Assembly (NCBI GenBank): GCA_036625225.1
Contig: JAZKUF010000005.1
Span: 192,859 to 256,858, forward strand
Direction of reading: 5' to 3'
Origin: Accumulibacter jenkinsii
GTDB lineage: Bacteria > Pseudomonadota > Gammaproteobacteria > Burkholderiales > Rhodocyclaceae
DNA length: 64,000 nucleotides
Each line of letters begins with the position of its first letter. Position 1 is the stretch's first letter. The notes below the pieces were generated by a model. The model searched no databases. It worked only from the letters and a program-made list of their open reading frames with translations, and was not told where the DNA came from. Below are positions 8,715 through 17,348 of this stretch, one piece after another. Made by a program: the position numbers and the translations under genes.

Positions 8715-9416
8715 ATGCCCCAAGCCAATCGAAATCAGGAAGTCCGCCGAGAGAACATCCCTCCGCCAGCCCTCAATGCCGCCTCGCTGACGCTTCGCGG
8801 TTTCGGCGCGTTGTATGACATGCAGCTTTCCGCGGTGCGGCTCATGCTGCAGAGCCAGGCGCGCGCCGCCGCCATGTTCGGCCTGCCCGATTACTCGGAC
8901 ATGTTTTCCCTCGCCGATGAGAGAAGCCGGCGGCTCTTTGCCAGCGGTACCGAGCAGCTTCTGCAGACGACCGAGCGAACCCGCGAAGCGCTTGCCGAAA
9001 TCCGGCGTCACATCGTGCACGCGGCCGAGAGCCAGACTGCCAGCCTGGTCGACCAGTGGACGCGCGGCATGGCAGAATTCGGCGACCAGACCGAGCAAGG
9101 GCTGATGCAGATTTCCCAAGCGGCGCGCCGGCAGGCGGAAGAAGTCGAACGGGCGATCGAACAGCAGAAGGTCGCGCAGGAGAAGGCTGAAAGGATCGAA
9201 AGGGAAAAGGGTGGTCAGGAAGCCATCGCCCACAATCGCCGTCATACCGACGATCTCTCCGAACGACGCAGCAAGCGGGAAGAGGAACAGGACAGCCAGC
9301 GCGAGCAGGAAGCCCGGGCACGGTCGGAGCAGCACAAGGTCGCACAGGACAGGGCCGAGCAGGACAGGGCCGCCGAACACAAAGCTCCGCGCAGCAAGTC
9401 GGCCGGCGCCGCGTAG
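8715..9416 (+). CDS. Phasin family protein with a long charged tail
   Basis: 233 residues, ATG at 8715 with AGGAG upstream. Residues about 30-150 form the amphipathic helical region of phasins (LYDMQLSAVRLMLQSQARAAAMFG, then a TERTREALAEIRRHIVHAAES block). Phasins coat polyhydroxyalkanoate granules. From about residue 155 to the end the chain is almost entirely Glu, Gln, Arg, Lys and Ala (for example VERAIEQQKVAQEKAERIER), predicting one long helix or coiled coil. The family normally ends near residue 150-190, so this tail is an extension. A perfect hairpin follows the stop codon. Confidence 0.8.
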   Translation: MPQANRNQEVRRENIPPPALNAASLTLRGFGALYDMQLSAVRLMLQSQARAAAMFGLPDYSDMFSLADERSRRLFASGTEQLLQTTERTREALAEIRRHIVHAAESQTASLVDQWTRGMAEFGDQTEQGLMQISQAARRQAEEVERAIEQQKVAQEKAERIEREKGGQEAIAHNRRHTDDLSERRSKREEEQDSQREQEARARSEQHKVAQDRAEQDRAAEHKAPRSKSAGAA

Positions 9417-9423
9417 ATGAATT

Positions 9424-9453
9424 CCCCTGCCGGGTCGCCCGACCCGGCAGGGG
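9424..9453. terminator. Hairpin after the phasin gene
   Basis: Perfect inverted repeat with 14-bp arms (CCCCTGCCGGGTCG and its complement) around a 2-nt centre, starting 7 bp after the phasin stop. It is very GC-rich and lacks a clear T run. It is probably the transcription terminator or an mRNA-stabilising stem. Confidence 0.75.
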
Positions 9454-9699
9454 AGTCGCTGCTTTGCATCGGGCTGCGCTTCCGGCGGCGCAGGATTTAC
9501 CGCCTCTTGCCCTCTTTTACCGAACTTTCCCTTTTTTCTCTCTCGCTTTTCCGCTTGCCGGCACGGTTTTCACGGCCGGCCGGGCTTTGCCGCGTGCGTC
9601 GAAGGCTGGTATGCCTGTTGCTTTTCAGGAGAGTGCGGCCCGTCTCCAGGATCGGGCAGGGCTTCTCCAAAACCGGTAGATCAAGCGAAAGGAAAAGAA

Positions 9700-10593
9700 A
9701 TGATGGCCGAGATCCGCAAAGCGGTTTTTCCCGTCGCCGGATTCGGCACCCGATTTCTCCCCGCCACCAAGGCCTCGCCGAAAGAAATGCTGGCCATCGT
9801 GGACAAGCCGCTGATTCAATTTGCCGTCGAGGAGGCCGCCGCGGCGGGGATCAGCCAGATGATCTTCGTTACCGGTCGCAACAAGCGCGCCATCGAGGAT
9901 CATTTCGACAAGGCCTACGAACTCGAAGCCGATCTGGCCGCGCGCGGCAAGTTCGAACTCCTGCGGCAACTCGAAGGTCTCCTGCCGGCGGGCGTCAACT
10001 ATGCCCATGTCCGCCAGCCGGAGATGCTCGGCCTCGGTCATGCCATCCTCTGCACGCGTCACCTGATCGGCAAAGAACCGTTTGCGGTGATTCTGGCCGA
10101 CGATCTGATCGATGCCACGATCCCGGTCATCAAACAGATGGTCGATCTCTACGCGCGCACCGAATCGTCGATGGTCGGGGTCGAGGAGGTACCGCTCGAA
10201 CAGACGGGAAGTTATGGCATGGTGCGGGTCGATCCGGGCAGTCGTCTCCACAGAGTCACCCATATCGTCGAAAAACCCCGCCCCGAAGCGGCGCCTTCCC
10301 GGCTCGGCGTGGTCGGCCGCTATCTGCTGACCCCGGCCATTTTCGATTGCCTGGATTCCTTGCCCCCCTCTTTCGGCGGCGAGGTGCAATTGACCGATGC
10401 CCTGCAACTGCTGTTGGCACGCGAGTCGCTGCTGGCTTACGAGTTCCGGGGGACGCGCTATGACTGCGGTTCAAAGCTGGGTTATCTCAAAGCCACGGTC
10501 GAATTTGCCCTCAAACATAGCGAAGTCGCCACCCAGTTTGGCGATTATCTCTCGACCTACGCAGCTGCCCTGGGCAGAAAACCCGCACGCTGA
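9700..10593 (+). CDS. galU: UTP-glucose-1-phosphate uridylyltransferase
   Basis: 297 residues. ATG at 9700 lies behind AAAGGAAAAG; a second in-frame ATG follows directly. The nucleotidyltransferase signature is complete: FPVAGFGTRFLPATKASPKEM for nucleotide binding, VDKPLIQF, then ADDLID with the metal-binding aspartates and VEKPRPEAAPS. The enzyme makes UDP-glucose for polysaccharide and glycolipid synthesis. The length is normal for GalU. It stands alone, with gaps of over 100 bp on both sides, and nothing nearby uses UDP-glucose. Confidence 0.95.
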   Translation: MMAEIRKAVFPVAGFGTRFLPATKASPKEMLAIVDKPLIQFAVEEAAAAGISQMIFVTGRNKRAIEDHFDKAYELEADLAARGKFELLRQLEGLLPAGVNYAHVRQPEMLGLGHAILCTRHLIGKEPFAVILADDLIDATIPVIKQMVDLYARTESSMVGVEEVPLEQTGSYGMVRVDPGSRLHRVTHIVEKPRPEAAPSRLGVVGRYLLTPAIFDCLDSLPPSFGGEVQLTDALQLLLARESLLAYEFRGTRYDCGSKLGYLKATVEFALKHSEVATQFGDYLSTYAAALGRKPAR

Positions 10594-10729
10594 TCGCCCC
10601 GCCGAAAGCCGGGCCGCATTCCTTCAGCGCCGGGAAATCAAGGCCTTCTCCTTGAAAGGGCGCTTGGCATGAGCAAAGCGAAGAATCCGTCCACCGTCTG
10701 CTCACCCCAACTTTCAGGTCATTGCGAAG

Positions 10730-11854
10730 ATGAAACTTTTTCACTGCGACCACTGCCAGCAGCCGGTGTACTTCGAAAATTCGCGCTGCCTCAGTTGCGG
10801 CCACGCGCTCGCGTATCTGCCTGATCTGGCGACCATGGCCTCCCTCGAAGCGGTGGACGCCAACGCCTGGCGCTCGCCGCTGCCGGCAACCCGCGGGCGT
10901 CAATACCGTCTGTGCGACAACTACTGCCGCCACAACGTCTGCAACTGGGCGCTGCCAGCCGAGCAGGCGGGCACGCTGTGCGCCTCGTGCCGGCTCACCC
11001 GGGTGATCCCCGACCTCGACCAGGCGGGGCACAAGGAGGCCTGGTACCGCCTGGAAAGCGCCAAACGCCGTCTGCTTTATGGTTTGCTGGCCCTCAAGCT
11101 GCCGCTCGCCAACAAGAACGACGACCCCGAGCACGGGCTGGCCTACGAATTCCTCGCCGAAAGCCCCGGCGAGGGCAAGACCCCGGTGCTGACCGGACAC
11201 CGCGACGGCGTCATCACCATCAATCTCGCCGAAGCCGACGACGCCGAGCGGGAAAAGCGCCGCCTGCAGCTCGGCGAGGACTATCGCACCCTGCTGGGTC
11301 ATTTCCGGCACGAGATCGGACACTATTACTGGGATCGGCTGATTGCCCGCAGCCCGGCGATCGAGCGCTTTCGCGAGTGCTTCGGCGACGAGCGCGACGC
11401 TTATGACCAGGCGCTCGATCGCCATTACCGGCAGGGCCCGGTGAAGGACTGGCAGGAAAACTTCATCAGCGCCTACGCGAGTTCGCATCCGTGGGAAGAC
11501 TGGGCCGAAACCTGGGCCCACTATCTACATATTACCGACACCCTCGAAACGGCAACCGCCTGCGGCTTGTCACTGGCGCCCCCGCAGGTCGCCCAGCCGG
11601 CCGGCGATGCCGATCCGAGGGCTCGGCCCGGCAACTCTTTCGAACGCCTGATCGAGCGCTGGTATCCGCTGACCCTGGTGCTCAACAACCTCAACCGCGG
11701 CCTCGGCCTTCCCGATGGTTATCCCTTCGTTCTCTCGGATGCGGTCATCGACAAGCTGCGTTTCGTCCATCAAACGGTCTGCGCCATTGATCGCCAGCCG
11801 CCAGCGCCGGTGAATGGCCCGGGAAGGGCCTACGCGCCGCAGCATGTCGATTGA
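10730..11854 (+). CDS. Putative zinc-ribbon metallopeptidase
   Basis: 374 residues, ATG at 10730. The N terminus has two zinc-ribbon-like cysteine sets: CDHC with CLSC within the first 25 residues, then C-x-x-x-C and CASC around residues 62-90. The second half holds the zincin motif HEIGHYYWD near residue 200, followed by FGDERDAYDQAL and WEDWAETWAHYLHI, which supplies the third metal ligand. This domain order matches the bacterial zinc-ribbon/putative metallopeptidase family of unknown substrate. There is no signal peptide, so it is probably cytoplasmic. It is not in an obvious operon. Confidence 0.85.
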   Translation: MKLFHCDHCQQPVYFENSRCLSCGHALAYLPDLATMASLEAVDANAWRSPLPATRGRQYRLCDNYCRHNVCNWALPAEQAGTLCASCRLTRVIPDLDQAGHKEAWYRLESAKRRLLYGLLALKLPLANKNDDPEHGLAYEFLAESPGEGKTPVLTGHRDGVITINLAEADDAEREKRRLQLGEDYRTLLGHFRHEIGHYYWDRLIARSPAIERFRECFGDERDAYDQALDRHYRQGPVKDWQENFISAYASSHPWEDWAETWAHYLHITDTLETATACGLSLAPPQVAQPAGDADPRARPGNSFERLIERWYPLTLVLNNLNRGLGLPDGYPFVLSDAVIDKLRFVHQTVCAIDRQPPAPVNGPGRAYAPQHVD

Positions 11855-11960
11855 TCGCGAGCCGCCGAGCGGCCGCTGCCTGGCATCGGGCCACGCTGGC
11901 ACAGTGTTTGCAGCCGCCATTCTGCAGTCCCCTTGTATTTATCTTTGACAGGAGAGTCTC

Positions 11961-12518
11961 ATGGAAAAAGGAACACAGCGTGCGCAAAGCTCCCGGCAAC
12001 AGGATGCTCTCGCGCTTCTCGGCGCCGACCACCAAAAAGTGCAGAAGCTGTTCAAGGACTTCAAGAAGCTCAACACAGGCAGGGCGGTGGAGAGAGCCGG
12101 ACTGGTCAAAATGGTCTGCGACGAACTGACCATTCATTCCCGGATCGAGGAAGAGATCTTCTATCCGGCGGTGCGGGAAGCGACCGGCGAAGCCGATCTG
12201 CTCGACGAGGCCGAAGTCGAACACGCCTGCATCAAGGATCTGGTCGAGCAACTCGAATCGATGGATCCCGGCAAGGATCTTTATGACGCGACCTTCACTG
12301 TCCTGGCAGAAAACGTCACCCATCACATCACGGAAGAAGAAGACGAGCTGTTTCCGAAAGTCAAGCAATCGGATCTCGACCTTGTCGCCCTGGCAGAGCA
12401 GCTTCGCGAGCTCAAGGAAGAGCTCAAGGCGCAGCTGAGCAGCATTTCACCGATCGATGAGGACGATGAGGAAGACGACGACGAGGAAGATGTGCGCGCA
12501 GTCGCCGGCCGCCACTGA
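11961..12518 (+). CDS. Hemerythrin HHE domain protein
   Basis: 185 residues, ATG at 11961 behind AGGAGAG. Two HHE cation-binding motifs are present: DHQKVQKLF with IHSRIEEEIFYPAV, and EHACIKDLVEQLE with THHITEEEDELFP. The histidines and glutamates would bind a di-iron centre for O2, NO or iron handling. The last 25 residues are a strongly acidic tail of Asp and Glu repeats (DEDDEEDDDEED). Genes of this type are often stress induced. No operon partner is visible. Confidence 0.9.
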   Translation: MEKGTQRAQSSRQQDALALLGADHQKVQKLFKDFKKLNTGRAVERAGLVKMVCDELTIHSRIEEEIFYPAVREATGEADLLDEAEVEHACIKDLVEQLESMDPGKDLYDATFTVLAENVTHHITEEEDELFPKVKQSDLDLVALAEQLRELKEELKAQLSSISPIDEDDEEDDDEEDVRAVAGRH

Positions 12519-12639
12519 AGCCATTTCCTGCCGGGGGCCTGAAGGCCAGCTCCGGGCCACCGGCAGTTTCAATCTTCAAGGTCACGACCCGCAACGGTGC
12601 CGGGCATCTCGCACCCGCAGGGTGGTGCGGCAAGGTGCC

Positions 12640-12745
12640 GATGGCCATACATCCACCGTGGATAGCATGGAGAAAGGAATTGCGAGAGCAGGGACCGCCA
12701 CGCGGTCCGCGCTATCCCTCCCCGGCCTGAAGGCCGGGGTTTCTC
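12640..12745 (+). mobile_element. Possible solo end of an IS200/IS605-type element
   Basis: The sequence from the GATAGCATGG stretch to CGGGGTTTCTCGCG resembles the structured right end of IS200/IS605 elements. It has an imperfect stem (GGACCGCCACGCGGTCC) followed by the GC-rich hairpin at 12720-12739 and a TTTCTCGC tail. No tnpA or tnpB gene remains nearby, so this would be a relic or a small non-autonomous copy. The call rests on pattern memory only. Confidence 0.4.
12720..12739. terminator. GC-rich hairpin with T-rich 3' side
   Basis: Perfect 9-bp arms CCCCGGCCT and AGGCCGGGG with a 2-nt loop, followed by TTTCTC. It could end transcription from the hemerythrin gene 200 bp upstream, or be part of an IS200/IS605-type end. 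Confidence 0.6.
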
Positions 12746-12755
12746 GCGTCAACTG

Positions 12756-12839
12756 ATGAAAGTCGTCGCATGGATTATCGGCATTATTTTTATCATCGGC
12801 CTCTTGGTGGTATCGGGCGTTCTCAAGCTCATCTTCTGA
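12756..12839 (+). CDS. Small single-helix membrane protein
   Basis: A 27-residue frame, MKVVAWIIGIIFIIGLLVV and SGVLKLIF. It is one long hydrophobic helix with a lysine near each end, as in genuine small membrane proteins. The start lies only 17 bp after the hairpin, and no strong ribosome site is visible. The hydrophobic run is unusual for random GC-rich DNA, which favours a real gene. No family is recognised. Confidence 0.45.
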   Translation: MKVVAWIIGIIFIIGLLVVSGVLKLIF

Positions 12840-13127
12840 TCAGCGGTCGCCGGGGAGCAGCCAGGCGTTTGCCTTGCGGTCGTACTCGCCCTCAGGCAGG
12901 CCGAACCCGGTTACCGGATCTTCGACAACGAGGCGGACGATTGCCGCAAGATCGTGCTGATTCCCGGCCTCCAGGGCCGAGGGCTCGGGCGGGACGGGGC
13001 CGTCGGCCGGGGGGCGGTGACCAGGCCGGCGAATTCGACAACGCCCGCGGAATTGAGGCACAATCGATCGAACGGCAACTGCCCGGGTGCCGCTTCCCGC
13101 AGCGACTGCAGCCGCAGAGGAGATCCC

Positions 13128-13898
13128 ATGCACGACGACGACCCGCCGAACGAGCGCGCGCCTGCCGCGGCCTCTGTCCTGCTGACCTCCGAGGGTGTCG
13201 AGGACGACCTGTGCGCCGGCGGGTCGGCAAACTCGCTGATCCGCGCGAGCCAGCTCGATGCACTCGATTTTCTCGCCTCAACCCTGGTGCACGACCTCTG
13301 CGGCCCGCTGCACAATGTGCAACTCAAGCTCAGCCTGCTGCAGGCGAGCATCGCCGAGGCCGAAGAGCGACCGGAGACCGCGGCGCTGCACCGCCGCTGC
13401 CTGGATTACGCGCAGGCCATGCAGCAGGAGGTCGGCAGGCTGCTGACCGGGATCCGGGAACTGCCCGGGCTTTTTTCGCCGCCAGGTCAAGAATCCTCGG
13501 GCGAGATCGATGTCGGTTCGCTGCTCGCCGAAGTCGTTCGCCTGATGACCCCGCAATGCCGGCTGAGGCGTCTGCGCTGCACCTGGCTGCTGCCGGCCGA
13601 AGCCTTGCCGGTCGAGGGGAAAAGGTCCGCGCTGCGTCTTGCCCTGCTCGTCCTTTTCGTCGCGCTGGTCAGGCATGCCAGGCGCGGCGGCGACCTGCAC
13701 TGCGCGGCAAGAGCCTGCGGCGATCGCGTCGAGATCGTCTGGACCGCCGAAGTTTGCCCCTTGCCCGTGCCGCTGCCCGGTCTGCTCGCCGCGCGACTCG
13801 TCATCGAATCCCAGCAGGGCGATTTTTCAGACCCCTGCCTGACGGACGGAACGATTCACCTGCAGCTTTCGTTGCCGCTGCGGGGGCCTCCGTGCTGA
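13128..13898 (+). CDS. DHp-type signalling protein with degenerate ATPase domain
   Basis: 256 residues, ATG at 13128 with AGAGGAGA. Residues about 45-115 look like a histidine-kinase dimerisation domain: LASTLVHDLCGPLHNVQLKL has the H-box histidine followed by the usual proline. The following 130 residues have the layout of a catalytic ATPase domain, but the N box asparagine and the glycine-rich G boxes are not recognisable (VALVRHARRGGDLH, then WTAEVCPLPVPLPG). It may be an inactive kinase or a ChpT-like histidine phosphotransferase. No response regulator is adjacent; the nearest is on the minus strand at 18.2 kb. Confidence 0.55.
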   Translation: MHDDDPPNERAPAAASVLLTSEGVEDDLCAGGSANSLIRASQLDALDFLASTLVHDLCGPLHNVQLKLSLLQASIAEAEERPETAALHRRCLDYAQAMQQEVGRLLTGIRELPGLFSPPGQESSGEIDVGSLLAEVVRLMTPQCRLRRLRCTWLLPAEALPVEGKRSALRLALLVLFVALVRHARRGGDLHCAARACGDRVEIVWTAEVCPLPVPLPGLLAARLVIESQQGDFSDPCLTDGTIHLQLSLPLRGPPC

Positions 13899-14326
13899 TG
13901 ATTTGTTGAGCGGGCATGGTTTCTCCTGCAGAAAGTTGCCAAAGGCAGGGAACCTTGCGCCGGCCTCGAAACGGATTTTTTGCCGGGTGCCTGTAGAATT
14001 TACAGCGGGGTGATGGTCACCCTGCAGGAAAAAATCCTCTTCACCGGCTGGCCGGCCAGCGAAATGCGCGGAACCTGCCGCAGCATTGCTGCCCGTAATG
14101 ACCTGCCACCATCAGCCTCGACATGAGTGACCGGGAGGGGAGGAAATCGGCTTTCCTCCCCTCCCGGTCAGGTGTCCGCATGCGTCAAGCCTCCGGGCTG
14201 TGGTCAGCCGCTGATTTATGGACTTCCCCGCCGGCATTGACCCATCCCGATCAATGATTGGGTCATTGGAGTTGCGCTCCGGGGCCGGACTACAGACGGC
14301 TGTGGCAATCGCTTAGGAAGGGGAAA
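13899..14326. other. Intergenic region with a long hairpin
   Basis: 428 bp between two convergent genes with no convincing coding sequence. The only clear structure is the 19-bp stem at 14128-14170. Confidence 0.6.
14128..14170. terminator. Perfect 19-bp stem, probable bidirectional terminator
   Basis: Arm TGACCGGGAGGGGAGGAAA and its exact complement are separated by 5 nt. The hairpin sits between two convergent genes (signalling protein and KGG protein). In each direction the downstream side of the stem begins with a short run of pyrimidines, but there is no real T tract. Confidence 0.7.
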
Positions 14327-14755
14327 TTACCCCCTCTTTCGCTGCCCGGATGGTTTCCCGGAGGTGGACTGCTGCGAAGACTCTGCGTCCTCATCATTCG
14401 CCGATTGGCGGCTTTCCCCGCCCTTGCGGCCGATCTCGGACATGTGCTCGCGGTCCTGGCTGACTGCCTTGCCGCCTTTCTGGCCCGCGCGGCTGGCTTC
14501 GTCGGAATCGAACTCATGGGCCGTTCCCTTCTCATGGGCAACCTGTCCGCCCTTCTGGCCGGCGCGGCTGGCCTCGTCGGAATCGAACTCGTGGGCCATT
14601 CCCTTCTCATGGGCAGCACGACCGCCCTGGCTTGCGATTTCCCGTTGTTTTTCTTCGGGCATTCCCGCAAAGCCGCGCTTGCTGCTGCCCGGGTCTTCGT
14701 CCTTCTGGGAACTGCTACTGCTTTTCTGCTTGCTGCTGTCTTGATTTGAAGCCAT
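14327..14755 (-). CDS. KGG-repeat stress protein (ConA/GsiB type)
   Basis: 142 residues from the ATG at 14755, which has GGAG at good spacing. The chain is hydrophilic and low complexity, with a Ser/Lys-rich start (SSKQKSSSSSQKDEDPGSS). It then carries two near-identical 24-residue repeats, each AHEKG-AHEFDSDEASRAGQKGG, plus further REIASQGG and SEIGRKGG units. Repeats of this kind are found in desiccation- and starvation-induced bacterial proteins (GsiB, YciG). The product is probably intrinsically disordered. The repeats are also nearly identical in DNA (about 14500-14610), so recombination could change copy number. Confidence 0.85.
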   Translation of the reverse strand: MASNQDSSKQKSSSSSQKDEDPGSSKRGFAGMPEEKQREIASQGGRAAHEKGMAHEFDSDEASRAGQKGGQVAHEKGTAHEFDSDEASRAGQKGGKAVSQDREHMSEIGRKGGESRQSANDEDAESSQQSTSGKPSGQRKRG

Positions 14756-15122
14756 GTCGAACTCCTTTCCCTGCGTTGAATTTCCCGAAAGATCTACCTC
14801 TTGCAAAGCGACTGTGACCACTGGCAAGGAGGCGGATTCTCGGAAGCCTGTGCGGTGCCGATCCACGGCGCCCGCATTCATAAGAAAAAATTCACCCGAA
14901 TCGATAGGGTGCAGCTCTTCCTGGTCACGGTTTTTCGGTCTTCAGTGGAAAAGTATGGGCAATGCCGACACGATCACCCTCTGCTGCAACCGCCAAACCG
15001 TGCGAGATGTCTGGCAATTTGTGTGCCGCACAAAAAGCGACGAGCCGCCCTTTCTGGCACAGCCATTGCTCGGTTGGACTCGCGGCGCTGCCGCTCACCC
15101 CTACCGACGATCCAGGAGGAAC

Positions 15123-17348
15123 ATGTCCTACGAACCCCCGCTCCGGAAAGCGGTCGCGGCTTCACTGGCAGCCCCCAGCGAGCCAAGGCTGCGATCCGGA
15201 AGATCGCCGGCGATTGCCGAAAAGGGTCGCAACTGCAGCGCCATCGAGCACGCGCGGCGAGCGGCGGTGCTGATCGATGCCCAAGCCTATTTTCAGGCTT
15301 TCAAGCAGGCGGCGGAACCGGCGCAGCGTTCGATCCTCATCCTCGCCTGGGACTTCAACAGCGAGACCCGGCTCCATTACGACCCGGTGGGACACGGCGG
15401 CGCGCCAGCCGAACTCGGCGACTTCCTCAACTGGCTGGTCAAGCGCCGGCGCACCTTGCAGGTCCATGTCCTCGACTGGGACTATCCGATGGTCTTCGGC
15501 ACCGATCGCGAGTTCCCGCCGGTTTTCGGGCTGGGCTGGCAAGCCCGCCGGCGAGTCCATCTGCGCTATGACAACACCCATCCCGTCGGCGGATCGCACC
15601 ATCAAAAGATCGTCGTCATCGACGACGCGATGGCTTTCGTCGGCGGCATCGACCTCACCTGCCGACGCTGGGATACGCCGGCGCATGGCGCGTGCGACCC
15701 GCGGCGCGTCTACGGCGACGACGCCTATCCGCCTTTCCACGACCTGATGATCGCGGTCGATGGCGAGACGGCCAAAGCCCTCGGCCGAATCGCTCGCAGT
15801 CGCTGGTTCGGCGCCACCCGGCACATCCTGCTGCCGGTCGTCGGGGTGAGCGAGGATCCCTGGCCGCCATCCCTGCGGCCCGACTTCAACGATGTCGAAG
15901 TGGCTATCGCCTGCACCGCACCGCCGGTGGGCGAGCGGCCGGGGGTGCGAGAAGTCGAAACCCTGTATCTCGACATGATTGCCGCGGCCCGGCGTTCGAT
16001 CTATATCGAGAACCAGTATTTCACTGCGCACCGGCTCGCCGAGGCGCTGGCGGCGCGCCTCGGCGAAGCCGACGGCCCGCAAATTGTCCTCGTTCTACGG
16101 CTGCTCAGCCACGGCTGGCTCGAAGAACACACCATGCACGTGCTGCGCGCACGCCTGCTCAAGCAGCTCGCCAACGCCGACCGCTACCATCGTTTTCACG
16201 TCTATTACCCCTACATCGATGGCCTCAAGGAGGACACCTGCATCGACGTGCATGCCAAGATGATGATCGTGGACGACGACATCCTGCGCATCGGTTCGGC
16301 CAATCTGTGCAACCGTTCGATGGGCATGGATACCGAATGTGATCTGGCGATCGAAGCCCGCGGTCGCGATGACGTCCGCGCGATCATCCGCAGCATTCGC
16401 CATCGCCTGCTCGCCGAGCATCTGGAGTCAACCGAGCAACGGGTGTCCGAAGAAGTGCAGCGCCTCGGCACCCTGCCGCCCGTGATTGCTGCCCTGGGCC
16501 AGCAGACGCGAACGCTGAAGGTGCTCGAAGAGCTGCCGGAATGGTCGGAGCCGGTGGTCAGCCTGGCCGAAATCGCCGATCCCGAACGGCCGGTGACGCT
16601 CGATGAACTCGTCGGCCAGATCAGTCCCGCGCCGCCGCCGCAGCGAGCGGGTCCGGCCTGGGGCAGGCTGCTGCTGTTCGCCGGCGCCATCATGGGCCTC
16701 GCCGCCGTCTGGCGCTATTCTCCGCTCGCCGATCTCCTGACTGCCGAACAGGTGAGCAGCTGGGCGCGCCAGTTCGCCGGTCAGCCGTGGGCCCCGCTGT
16801 TCATCCTGGCGGCCTACACGCCGGCGTGTTTCATCCTCTTTCCGCGGCCGCTGATCACCCTCACCGCGGTCATCGCCTTCGGGCCCGGGTCAGGCTTCTT
16901 CTACGCCATGTCGGGCATCCTGCTCGCCGCGCTGGTGACCTACGTCGCCGGCCGGCAGCTCTCGCGCGATGTCGTCCGCCGCCTTGCCGGCGAGCGACTC
17001 AATGCCGTCACGCAGGCGCTGCGCAGGCGCGGGCTGCTGGCGGTGACGGCGCTGCGTCTGGTTCCCCTGGCGCCCTTCGCGGTCGAGGGTCTGGTGGCCG
17101 GAGCTATCCATATCAAGCTCTGGGAATTCATGCTCGGTACCTTCATCGGGATGCTGCCGGGGACGCTCGCGGCGACCCTGTTCGGGGAGCAGATCGAAGC
17201 GGCGCTGCACGATCCGGGCAGAATCAACTACGGCTTGCTGGCCACCATCGTCATCGCCCTCGCGGCGCTGACCCTGGTCGTCCGGCGGCAGTTTTTCTCC
17301 CGGCCGAAACAGGCGGCGCATGGCAGGCCGGGCGAACGAACTCGCTAA
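15123..17348 (+). CDS. Phospholipase D fused to a VTT/DedA-type membrane domain
   Basis: 741 residues, ATG at 15123 after CCAGGAGGA. Two complete HKD motifs define the phospholipase D superfamily: HHQKIVVIDD near residue 160 and HAKMMIVDDD near residue 375. Each is followed by the usual G-rich strand (GGIDL, GSANL). From about residue 510 the protein becomes a membrane domain of five or six helices, with FGPGSGFFYAMSGILLAALVTY and LRLVPLAPFAVEGLVAGA, typical of the VTT family. It is likely a membrane-bound phosphodiesterase or cardiolipin-synthase-like enzyme. It overlaps the EEP gene by 29 bp. Confidence 0.88.
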   Translation: MSYEPPLRKAVAASLAAPSEPRLRSGRSPAIAEKGRNCSAIEHARRAAVLIDAQAYFQAFKQAAEPAQRSILILAWDFNSETRLHYDPVGHGGAPAELGDFLNWLVKRRRTLQVHVLDWDYPMVFGTDREFPPVFGLGWQARRRVHLRYDNTHPVGGSHHQKIVVIDDAMAFVGGIDLTCRRWDTPAHGACDPRRVYGDDAYPPFHDLMIAVDGETAKALGRIARSRWFGATRHILLPVVGVSEDPWPPSLRPDFNDVEVAIACTAPPVGERPGVREVETLYLDMIAAARRSIYIENQYFTAHRLAEALAARLGEADGPQIVLVLRLLSHGWLEEHTMHVLRARLLKQLANADRYHRFHVYYPYIDGLKEDTCIDVHAKMMIVDDDILRIGSANLCNRSMGMDTECDLAIEARGRDDVRAIIRSIRHRLLAEHLESTEQRVSEEVQRLGTLPPVIAALGQQTRTLKVLEELPEWSEPVVSLAEIADPERPVTLDELVGQISPAPPPQRAGPAWGRLLLFAGAIMGLAAVWRYSPLADLLTAEQVSSWARQFAGQPWAPLFILAAYTPACFILFPRPLITLTAVIAFGPGSGFFYAMSGILLAALVTYVAGRQLSRDVVRRLAGERLNAVTQALRRRGLLAVTALRLVPLAPFAVEGLVAGAIHIKLWEFMLGTFIGMLPGTLAATLFGEQIEAALHDPGRINYGLLATIVIALAALTLVVRRQFFSRPKQAAHGRPGERTR

